Part shown: piece by piece, positions 1 through 5,944 of the stretch
How the letters are laid out: each line of letters begins with the position of its first letter
How positions within the stretch are numbered: the stretch's first letter is position 1
Assembly (NCBI GenBank): GCA_002310115.1
Contig: DBYI01000030.1
Span: forward strand, 1-10,968
Reading direction: 5' to 3'
Length of the DNA stretch: 10,968 bases
From: Ruminococcus flavefaciens
GTDB taxonomy: Bacteria > Bacillota > Clostridia > Oscillospirales > Ruminococcaceae
The notes under the pieces: model-generated
The model's database searches: none
What the model was told of the DNA's origin: nothing
What the model saw: only the letters and a program-made list of their open reading frames with translations
Program-made: the position numbers and the translations under genes

Positions 1-2
1 AT

Positions 3-1874
3 GCAAGACAGTATGCTCCTAAGGATACAAAGCTCTATCTTAACGACTATAATGAATATATGAGCGCTAAGACACAGGATCTTTGTAACATGGCTAAGAC
101 AGTCATGAAGGAAGGTGACTATATCGATGGTATCGGTATGCAGGCTCACCTTGATTCAAGATATCCTTCTGCAAGCGAGTTTGAGACAGCTGTAAAACAG
201 TTTGAGGCACTCGGACTTGACGTTCAGATCACAGAGCTCGATATCACAAACAGCACAGGTTCTAATGGACAGCTTTATCCTCAGATCTTTGAGGTAGCTA
301 TGAAGCACGCTAAGAACATCTCATGTGTAACCCTATGGGGTACAACAGATGAGAGAAGCTGGAGAGCTAATCAGAACGGTGGTTCACCACTTCCATTCAG
401 CAACTATCAGCCTAAGTCATTCTACAATAATATTTTAGCACTTGCTGATAAGATAGATCCTCCTACACCAGCAGCTGCTACAACAACTACTACAACCACT
501 ACAACAACAACTAAGGCAACAACTACTACAACCACTACAACTGTTAAGGCAGTTGACCATAAGGAAGAACTCAATGCAAAGGTATCAAAGTGGGGCGACG
601 CTAATGGCGACGGTTCAATTGATATGGCTGATGCTGTTGCTATCATGCAGGCACTAGCAAATCCGGATAAGTATAAGCTCTCAGATCAGGGTAAGTTAAA
701 TGCAGACGTTTATGAGGCAGGCGACGGTATTACATCAAACGATGCTGCTTCTATTCAGAAGTTCCTTTTACGTCTTATCAATTCTCTTCCTGAAAGCTAT
801 TCTTCAAATTTAGCATCAACTGTAAATACGACTAAGACAACAACTACTATAGTTACAACAAAGGCTACAACAACAACTACTGCTGCCGCTGTAAACACTG
901 GTGGCCAGGGCGGCTTTGATATGAGCCAATTCGGCGGCCAGGGCGGCTTTGATATGAGCCAGTTCGGCGGTCAGGGTGGCTTTGATATGAGCCAGTTCGG
1001 CGGTCAGGGTGGCTTTGATATGAGTCAGTTCGGTGGTCAAGGCGGCTTTGACATGAGTCAGTTTGGCGGTCAGGGTGGCTTTGATATGAGCCAGTTCGGC
1101 GGCCAGGGTGGCTTTGATATGAGTCAGTTTGGTGGCCAGGGTGGCTTTGATATGAGCCAGTTCGGTGGTCAGAACGGTGGTCAGACTTGGAACGACGGCA
1201 ATGCAGGTCAGCAAACAGGCGGTAATGGCGGTGCTCAGGTTCAGTCAGGAAAGAAGCTTTGCGCTATTTCATTCGACGATGGTGCAAGTGCTCAGAGCAC
1301 ATCTGATCCTGGTTACAGAATCATCAACGCTCTTATCAAGAACAACATGACAGCTACATTCTTTAACGTAGGCAGCTGGATTAAGACAAATCAGCAGATA
1401 CAGTATGAGTATGAGAATGGCATGGAAGTTGCTAACCACACTCAGACACATCCACACCTCGGTTCAATGGGTTCATCACAGATCAGAAGCGAGTGGGAGC
1501 AGTGCAACAGCAAGCTCAAGAGCATTATCGGTACTGAGCCTTCACACCTCATGAGACTTCCATATCTCGAGAGCAACGGAACTGTTCAGTCAGCTCTTAA
1601 CGATGTACCGCTTATCAGCTGTGCAATCGACACTCAGGACTGGAACAATGCTTCAAAGGATCAGATCGTAAATACTATCAAGCAGGCTGCACAGAACGGT
1701 TCACTTGAGGGTGCAATCGTACTCTGCCACGAGAACTATGCTACAACAGCAGCAGCTATGGAAGAAGTTCTTCCTTGGCTCGCACAGAATGGTTACCAGA
1801 ACGTAAACATCTCTGATATGGCAAAGGCTCACGGCAAGACACTTGCAGGCGGTCAGGTTCATACAAGAGCATAA
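3..1874 (+). CDS. cellulosomal xylanase / acetylxylan esterase (GH10-dockerin-CE4), 5' truncated by window
   Basis: Secreted bifunctional enzyme expected to cut the xylan backbone and remove acetyl groups. The reading frame is open from base 3, so the gene starts before the window. The first ~140 residues are the C-terminal half of a GH10 xylanase: LYLNDYNEY, GIGMQAHL, the nucleophile Glu in ITELDI (codon 234-236) and the barrel-closing TLWGTTDERSW. A polythreonine linker follows (about 475-545), then a type I dockerin (about 588-785) with one canonical calcium loop (DANGDGSIDMAD) and a second of the Ruminococcus form (DVYEAGDGITSNDA). After a second Thr linker and eight 11-residue repeats comes a CE4/NodB domain from 1251: SFDDG (1269-1283), NHTQTHPHL with both metal histidines (1437, 1449), RLPY, DTQDW and VLCHE. 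All five CE4 motifs are recognisable. The acid/base Glu of GH10 lies upstream of the window. A strong terminator follows, so this is the last gene of its unit. Confidence 0.93.
   Translation, partial: ARQYAPKDTKLYLNDYNEYMSAKTQDLCNMAKTVMKEGDYIDGIGMQAHLDSRYPSASEFETAVKQFEALGLDVQITELDITNSTGSNGQLYPQIFEVAMKHAKNISCVTLWGTTDERSWRANQNGGSPLPFSNYQPKSFYNNILALADKIDPPTPAAATTTTTTTTTTTKATTTTTTTTVKAVDHKEELNAKVSKWGDANGDGSIDMADAVAIMQALANPDKYKLSDQGKLNADVYEAGDGITSNDAASIQKFLLRLINSLPESYSSNLASTVNTTKTTTTIVTTKATTTTTAAAVNTGGQGGFDMSQFGGQGGFDMSQFGGQGGFDMSQFGGQGGFDMSQFGGQGGFDMSQFGGQGGFDMSQFGGQGGFDMSQFGGQGGFDMSQFGGQNGGQTWNDGNAGQQTGGNGGAQVQSGKKLCAISFDDGASAQSTSDPGYRIINALIKNNMTATFFNVGSWIKTNQQIQYEYENGMEVANHTQTHPHLGSMGSSQIRSEWEQCNSKLKSIIGTEPSHLMRLPYLESNGTVQSALNDVPLISCAIDTQDWNNASKDQIVNTIKQAAQNGSLEGAIVLCHENYATTAAAMEEVLPWLAQNGYQNVNISDMAKAHGKTLAGGQVHTRA
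900..1163 (+). repeat. eight tandem 33-bp repeats encoding GGQGGFDMSQF
   Basis: Eight consecutive in-frame copies of an 11-residue unit, GGQGGFDMSQF, identical at protein level in every copy. At DNA level they differ only at silent third positions (for example ggc/ggt, agc/agt, ttc/ttt). A partial ninth unit (GGQNGGQTW) follows. The block sits between the second Thr linker and the CE4 domain, so it replaces or extends the usual low-complexity linker. Its function is unknown; a flexible spacer or a self-associating segment are both possible. Confidence 0.95.
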
Positions 1875-1966
1875 TCAAATACGAGAGTATTAAAAAACTA
1901 TGTGCCGGTCGCAGAATCGGTGATCGGCACCTTAATTAAGATTTCTCCAAATTTTAATATCCCCTG

Positions 1967-1999
1967 AAAGGCAGTCGGTGAAAATCGGCTGTCTTTTTG
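1967..1999 (+). terminator. Rho-independent terminator of the xylanase/esterase gene
   Basis: Stem ggcagtcgg (1970-1978) pairs, with G-U pairs, with tcggctgtc (1985-1993) across a 6-nt loop. The flanking aaa/ttt extend it and a T5 run follows (1994-1998). A second hairpin without a T tract, gtgccggtc/gatcggcac (1902-1910 with 1922-1930), lies between the stop codon and this terminator and may protect the 3' end of the mRNA. Confidence 0.85.
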
Positions 2000-2266
2000 T
2001 TACGGGAATTACAAAAGGCAGCTAATAATAGTCTGGACAAAGGTATTTAATATCAATGTAGTAAACACAAAAAGGAATATGTGTAACTGTGATGGATGAA
2101 GTGTTGCAGAGATTCGTTCATGATTTAGAATAGATTTCATATATTACAAGAAAAATATCATACTTCATTATCATATGATATGTGGATTTTTCACAGTTCT
2201 TAATTGACTTTTTCTTCCATTCGATTGAATTATATGTATCAGTTACATACCTTTTAATGTTTAAAG

Positions 2267-2304
2267 TCGCACAGTATTATAAAAAATTTTTAAATACTGT
2301 GCGA
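2267..2304. repeat. perfect 12-bp inverted repeat in the leader region
   Basis: Arms tcgcacagtatt (2267-2278) and aatactgtgcga (2293-2304) are exact reverse complements around a 14-nt AT spacer that is itself almost self-complementary (A6T5). No T tract follows on either strand, so it is not a standard terminator. It could be an operator, an mRNA hairpin or a relic of a small mobile element. The rest of 2000-2424 shows no recognisable gene on either strand. Confidence 0.6.
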
Positions 2305-2424
2305 GAATTACCAATTTCATGCGTCTAATTAATGTAATGGTTTTGTAACAGAAATGTCAAGTATAATTTGAGTATAAAAAGCAGCTAATATATAGTTGAT
2401 ATTGCAAGGGTGTAAGATAATATT

Positions 2425-2553
2425 ATGATAAAAAGGAGGGACATTCAGATATTTTCTGAATATAGTAATTGGAGGATTACCATTCAATTCAGAGATAATC
2501 ACATTCTTTATATTCCAGCAATTGTTATATACAAAATAACACTATTTATCTAA
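2425..2553 (+). CDS. possible 42-codon small ORF upstream of the metalloprotease
   Basis: An ATG at 2425 opens a 42-residue frame starting MIKRRDIQIFSEY, with a hydrophobic end (HILYIPAIVIYKITLFI). It stops at 2551-2553, one base before the Shine-Dalgarno sequence of the metalloprotease. The only upstream ribosome site is a weak AAGGG 14 nt away, so translation is doubtful. A strong AAGGAGGG (2433-2440) lies inside the frame with no ATG/GTG/TTG at the right distance, and a small hairpin (2443-2461) follows it. It could be a leader peptide, a decayed gene or chance. Confidence 0.2.
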   Translation: MIKRRDIQIFSEYSNWRITIQFRDNHILYIPAIVIYKITLFI

Positions 2554-2567
2554 CAAGGAGAAAAAAC

Positions 2568-4103
2568 ATGGAAAGAAAATTATTCACTAAAAACAATTCA
2601 TCAGTTTCAATCAAAGAATCACAATTAAGGAGTGGATTTATTATGAAAACAAACAGAATAAAAAAGACTGTTTTAGCTGTAACACTTGCAGCTTCAATGG
2701 CAATTCCAACAGCAACCTTATCTACAGCCATGACAGCACAAGCTGCTTCAAACGTACCATTCTGTGCTGACACAGATAATAATGGTGCTGTCAACATTCA
2801 GGAAGATCAGATCTATGTAAGCAGATCATATTATGAAGCTAGATCAAATACTATTTCAACAGAAATTACACATGAAGTGAATGATTTATACTTAGACGAT
2901 GCTCTTTTTGTAAAATCTAAAGATAATATTACACTACAACCTCTTGCAAGGTATGTTCTGAGTTTTATTGTTTCAGGTGATAATTTATCTGAATCAGATT
3001 TGAAGGGGATGAAACTTACCTTTGTATTTCTGACAAAGGATAATAAAAAAATAATGAAAATTGAGCCTTCAAAATTGGAAGCAAGAGGGAAAGATAGTTA
3101 TTATGTATCATATGATTTTACCGCTTACGGAGAATCTGTATATTTCTATTCAAGCTATATAGAGAACCTTAATCTTAATTGTTCAAGCGCATCACTTACT
3201 TCAACTTTGGATAATGATGACTATTATCTGATAGAGGCAAGACCAGCTGATGGAGAGAAACTTTTTATTAGAATTAAAATTGATGAATCAATTAGCTGGA
3301 ATAAAATGGAAGAATGGGCAAAGCGAAACTGTATTTATGCAAACAGTCTTAGTGCGACTACGGGTGTAAAGCTTGATACTCTTTATATGGACTTTGATTA
3401 TTCTGATTGTCCATACCATGCGATTAGTAATAATAAGAAAATAAATGGAAATCTAGATAAATATGGTTATGTTGCTTTTAACGAATATGCATCTCAGGAT
3501 GTAAGAGATCAGATTGCATTGGGCAGAAATTCGATAACATGGGTTGAAATGCATGAAATGGCTCATTCTTACGCATGTTATACGTCATCAAACTTTGAAA
3601 AAAACTATCTGTTCTGGAATAGTAATGGTACATTTGATGAGTACCTTACAAATGCAAGGGGAATAACTGCAATACAAAACTGCGACAACCTTCGCAATAC
3701 AGAGATAGTATTTGAAACAGTTGGTTATTCCGGAAAATATAATACTATGGCTAATGATGTTTATACCCACAATCTAAATGACTATAAGTTCGAATTTGCA
3801 TCTGATCTTTCCTATTTCCCCTGGGAGCAACTAGAAGAATATTTTGCAGCAACATCAGACAATGATCCTGATTTGATTGAAAGTAAATTAGTTGCCAAAA
3901 AGATAAATGAGTTCATAGGTATGGATGTTCCATTATCTAAAAATTATCTCAAATTTTCCAATACAATAAGGAAACTTATGAAATTAAATAATAATGGCGT
4001 TTACGACGAAAGTAAATTCAATAGATTCATGATAGAATATTTCTCTAAGGATCTCATAAAAGGACTCGTTAAAGAACTGAAATTTGATCAGGAAAAAGTA
4101 TAA
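2568..4103 (+). CDS. secreted zincin metalloprotease, probably M60-like, with EF-hand loop
   Basis: The 511-residue product from ATG 2568 carries a zinc protease signature HEMAH (His329, Glu330, His333; codon 3552) with a candidate third ligand, Glu358 in TFDEYLTNARG, 25 residues further on. This fits the HExxH-(8-28)-E spacing of the M60/enhancin family, whose members cut glycosylated proteins such as mucins; the family call is inference. A signal peptide begins at internal Met26 (MKTNRIKKTVLAVTLAAS ... AQA). Directly after it, DTDNNGAVNIQE is a 12-residue EF-hand calcium loop. Two starts are plausible. ATG 2568 has AAGGAG at 7 nt and gives a 25-residue polar extension before the signal peptide. 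ATG 2643 has its own AAGGAG at 10 nt and gives a normal signal peptide. No dockerin or wall anchor is visible. Codon use is more AT-rich than in the xylanase. A 13-bp terminator follows. Confidence 0.82.
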   Translation: MERKLFTKNNSSVSIKESQLRSGFIMKTNRIKKTVLAVTLAASMAIPTATLSTAMTAQAASNVPFCADTDNNGAVNIQEDQIYVSRSYYEARSNTISTEITHEVNDLYLDDALFVKSKDNITLQPLARYVLSFIVSGDNLSESDLKGMKLTFVFLTKDNKKIMKIEPSKLEARGKDSYYVSYDFTAYGESVYFYSSYIENLNLNCSSASLTSTLDNDDYYLIEARPADGEKLFIRIKIDESISWNKMEEWAKRNCIYANSLSATTGVKLDTLYMDFDYSDCPYHAISNNKKINGNLDKYGYVAFNEYASQDVRDQIALGRNSITWVEMHEMAHSYACYTSSNFEKNYLFWNSNGTFDEYLTNARGITAIQNCDNLRNTEIVFETVGYSGKYNTMANDVYTHNLNDYKFEFASDLSYFPWEQLEEYFAATSDNDPDLIESKLVAKKINEFIGMDVPLSKNYLKFSNTIRKLMKLNNNGVYDESKFNRFMIEYFSKDLIKGLVKELKFDQEKV

Positions 4104-4117
4104 ATCTAGACAGAAAA

Positions 4118-4160
4118 AAGGCGTATACTCGTTTTTGATGAGTATACGCCTTATTTTTAT
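4118..4160. terminator. bidirectional intrinsic terminator
   Basis: A perfect 13-bp stem, aaggcgtatactc (4118-4130) with gagtatacgcctt (4140-4152), is followed on the plus strand by ATTTTTATTT and preceded by A6, which gives a T tract on the minus strand. It ends the metalloprotease transcript and can also stop the convergent minus-strand transcript. Confidence 0.92.
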
Positions 4161-4389
4161 TTATAATGGCTTATAGTTACAATAAGCCGCAGTCTTGAAA
4201 TAATTCAAATGGCGGTTATTAACTATATAATATGCAGATGGATAGTAAAAGAAGAAATTTCTTTATCATCTAGAAAAACATTACATTTTTATTGAAGGAC
4301 CATTTTTAGTTTGTAAAGCAGGAAGTCCATCAATACGGATCTTCTGTATTCATATTGACAGGTTCTTTTAATCAGAATGTTTTCTACCG
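4161..4389. other. intergenic stretch between convergent genes
   Basis: AT-rich DNA after the bidirectional terminator. No RNA gene or clear coding region is visible. One minus-strand frame reads KIRIDGLPALQTKNGPSIKM before a stop, without a start codon or ribosome site. It may be the end of a decayed gene but is too short to identify. Confidence 0.4.
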
Positions 4390-4617
4390 TTACTTACTCA
4401 ACTCTTTGATTGCTGCTTCTACAGATTTTATAAGCATGGGTCTCCTCATCTCACCAACCTTGTTGTCAAACTCGTTTCCATTCGGTTCACCATACAACAG
4501 GCTATCGGCATCAACTGTTTTTAGCCATTTAAGGGCAGCATGTAAGCCTTTGAGGTCATATATGTCGAATCCTTTTGATTCAATGAATGTCATGTTAATG
4601 TCTTGTTGTGTGTTCAT
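4390..4617 (-). CDS. small hypothetical protein (75 aa)
   Basis: Not recognised. The start MNTQQDINMTF is chosen because AGGGGG lies 9 nt upstream (RC of 4627-4632); an ATG 15 codons earlier (4662) would overlap the -10 region. The product is soluble and mixed in charge, with helical stretches (KGLHAALKWLKTVDADSLL and MLIKSVEAAIKELSK) and no signal peptide or membrane segment. It has its own promoter and reads toward the bidirectional terminator. It lies downstream of the S24-like gene but 111 bp away, so it can be expressed independently. Confidence 0.65.
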   Translation of the reverse strand: MNTQQDINMTFIESKGFDIYDLKGLHAALKWLKTVDADSLLYGEPNGNEFDNKVGEMRRPMLIKSVEAAIKELSK

Positions 4618-4650
4618 AATATAGTTCCCCCTGTTATATAATATATATCC

Positions 4651-4680
4651 ATTATAGCACATAAATACTTAAACATTCAA
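4651..4680 (-). promoter_or_regulatory. promoter of the 75-aa hypothetical gene
   Basis: On the minus strand: TTGAAT (4675-4680), an 18-bp spacer, then TGC-TATAAT, an extended -10 (TATAAT at 4651-4656). It lies about 35 bp upstream of the start codon. Confidence 0.7.
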
Positions 4681-4728
4681 TTGTAATATTACATGAAAAT
4701 ATCAATTTATATTTGGTTGCTGCCGGAA

Positions 4729-5016
4729 TTAACCGTTTATCGGGCTGTTTCCGTAATACTTAATTAACATCGCAACTTTTCCTAAATGTACTGAATAACC
4801 CATTATTTTTTTATCACTTATTCGATAAATAGGGAGACGTGAGTTCTTGAAGACAGATACCTCTCCATTAACAAAATCTGCATCCAGGTCAATTATAACA
4901 AGGTCTCCAGTATCTATGCCATAATTAGGAAAAACAAGGTGTTTCTCTGCGATAAATACTGCAGGATTCTTTATGTTTTTCGGCATTAATTCTCTCGGTA
5001 TATTAATGTTGAACAT
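4729..5016 (-). CDS. small S24/LexA-fold-like protein lacking the catalytic serine (95 aa)
   Basis: The stretch YGIDTGDLVIIDLDADFVNGEV resembles the core of the S24 (LexA/UmuD) peptidase fold, where GI.DGDLVIV...GDIV follows the catalytic serine. Here the serine motif (normally GDSM-like) is replaced by HLVFPN, there is no DNA-binding domain, and the protein is shorter than LexA or UmuD. A catalytically dead or truncated member is therefore the best guess. GGAGG lies 6 nt before the ATG. The gene starts 13 bp after the stop of the YolD-like gene, so the two form an operon. S24-type proteins occur beside YolD and Y-family polymerase genes in Firmicutes, which fits. It could also be an unrelated beta-barrel protein. 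Confidence 0.5.
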   Translation of the reverse strand: MFNINIPRELMPKNIKNPAVFIAEKHLVFPNYGIDTGDLVIIDLDADFVNGEVSVFKNSRLPIYRISDKKIMGYSVHLGKVAMLIKYYGNSPING

Positions 5017-5029
5017 GTATACCTCCGTT

Positions 5030-5374
5030 TTATGCGGATTCAGAGATATGGCTTACAAGATCGCCGCTGATGTCTTTAATATTATCTATGTCAAGTTCCA
5101 TATATCTTTGACTGGTTCCTGAAGTTTTGTATATAACAATCTTACGTTTTACAGCATCAATCTTCCTGACGCGTTCAGTCATGTTGACATATGATCCTCC
5201 TTGCTTCATTCTTTCATTTAAAAAGTATGAAAATGTCAGTATGGGGTGATGTCCACTTTCAAGTTCATCAGCAATAAGGTTTATTTTCTGATTCAATATC
5301 TCCATCTCCGTTCTTAAGTATTGGGGCTCATCTACAATATGTACTTTTTGCTGATTATAATTAGTACCGATCAA
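5030..5374 (-). pseudogene. YolD-like protein with lost N-terminus
   Basis: Residues from about 40 onward (LTFSYFLNERMKQGGSYV, then RVRKIDAVKRKIVIY, then DIDNIKDISGDL) match the C-terminal half of the clostridial YolD-like family (pattern TYF.PDE.K.GGAYV...VKKID...). The preceding helix EMEILNQKIN also fits. YolD-like genes normally partner UvrX/ImuB-type error-prone polymerases. The N-terminal half with the RAAQFAPFAALTGY motif is missing in this frame. The frame opens with TTG (5372-5374) and no ribosome site. In another frame just upstream, FSSITALDRY (about 5397-5368) resembles the lost FAPFAALTGY, preceded by a stop. This suggests one or more frameshifts. No polymerase gene is nearby. 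It may be a pseudogene or a shortened but expressed protein. Confidence 0.55.
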
Positions 5375-5502
5375 GAGCAGTAATCGACGAAAACTAGGTT
5401 TGGATTATGGGTCCGATACAGAATAACGTGTTAGTATTTGTTTTCCTTTAATATATTATTGTTCAGTGGTATGTGTTGTATAATTCTTTGTAATGAGCTT
5501 CT

Positions 5503-5511
5503 ATTATAACA
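5503..5511 (-). promoter_or_regulatory. possible extended -10 promoter for the YolD-like/S24-like pair
   Basis: Reads TGTTATAAT on the minus strand, an extended -10 element about 130 bp before the YolD-like frame. No good -35 is visible. It overlaps the last codons of the LysR remnant, so it may be fortuitous. Confidence 0.3.
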
Positions 5512-5635
5512 AATCGTTAATGTAAGCTTTTTTGTGACAACATATTTCCATAAAAGTTAATAATTCCTTCGTTGGAGAACTAAAATCTACATTCCAAATT
5601 ATGGCGATTTGCGTTTTTTCGACACAGGGAAAATT
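5504..5635 (-). pseudogene. remnant of a LysR-family regulator (C-terminal ~40 residues)
   Basis: A 43-codon open frame with no start codon reads VEKTQIAIIWNVDFSSPTKE and continues LLTFMEICCHKKAYINDLL before a stop. The pattern (I/V)A(I/L)(I/V)W..D..(L)SP..K.F..F is the usual end of the LysR substrate-binding domain. No helix-turn-helix part or body of the domain was found further upstream on this strand up to 5760. The fragment lies where a divergent regulator of the calpain gene would be expected, so a lost regulator is an attractive but unproven reading. Confidence 0.45.
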
Positions 5636-5775
5636 TTAAACATGAAAGCCTGGGACATACGCAAATAGAAGAAAAATCAAATTATTTCCAAAAAAATATT
5701 GAGCAGAAACATTATTAACTGTGATTAAGGAACATTTGAATATTACAAGGTCTCCTGACCGTTTTTAGTGGTTAC

Positions 5776-5838
5776 TGTGACATATGTCATTTCTAATGTT
5801 ACATATGTCACGCATAAAGTGACAAATAGCATCTTAAC
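5776..5838 (+). promoter_or_regulatory. three CRP/FNR-like operators at 21-bp spacing
   Basis: Three consecutive 21-bp units start at 5776, 5797 and 5818. Cores are TGTGACATATGTCATT, TGTTACATATGTCACG and AGTGACAAATAGCATC, all variants of the CRP/FNR-family pattern TGTGA-N6-TCACA. The first contains the perfect palindrome TGACATATGTCA (5778-5789). Units 1 and 2 match at 16 of 21 positions. Centres are at about 5783.5, 5804.5 and 5825.5. With a start site near 5868, these are about -84, -63 and -42, the classical activator positions on one face of the helix. Confidence 0.7.
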
Positions 5839-5861
5839 AATAATGAAGAATCGAGTATAAT
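5834..5861 (+). promoter_or_regulatory. promoter of the calpain gene
   Basis: TTAACA (5834-5839), 16-bp spacer, TATAAT (5856-5861). The -35 adjoins the third CRP-like box, as in activator-dependent (class II) promoters. The predicted start near 5867-5868 leaves a leader of about 77 nt. Confidence 0.7.
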
Positions 5862-5872
5862 AAAATCATAGG

Positions 5873-5882
5873 GTTGCGCAAC
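5873..5882. promoter_or_regulatory. palindrome just downstream of the transcription start
   Basis: GTTGCGCAAC is a perfect 10-bp palindrome at about +5 to +15 of the calpain transcript. It is GC-rich against an AT-rich background. It could be a repressor site, a second control point beside the upstream operators, or chance. Confidence 0.35.
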
Positions 5883-5944
5883 ACCTGAAAAACAAAATGA
5901 AAAAAACAAAATTGAACATTACAAAAATATAAGGAGTGAATACT

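Noticed and set aside
422..646. Minus-strand ORF rich in valine
   Set aside because: It is the antisense of the polythreonine linker and dockerin; low complexity and no ribosome site.
900..1163. CRISPR-like direct repeat array
   Set aside because: The 33-bp units are contiguous without spacers and are in frame within a coding sequence.
816..1214. Minus-strand 132-codon ORF with regular repeats
   Set aside because: Antisense shadow of the eight 33-bp repeats; the repeat pattern follows from the plus-strand coding sequence.
2090..2140. Short plus-strand frame MDEVLQRFVHDLE
   Set aside because: Only 13 codons and poor ribosome-site spacing; the faint likeness to an integrase N-terminus is not supportable.
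4302..4373. Minus-strand frame ending IDGLPALQTKNGPSIKM
   Set aside because: No start, no ribosome site, too short to identify; kept only as a note in the intergenic entry.
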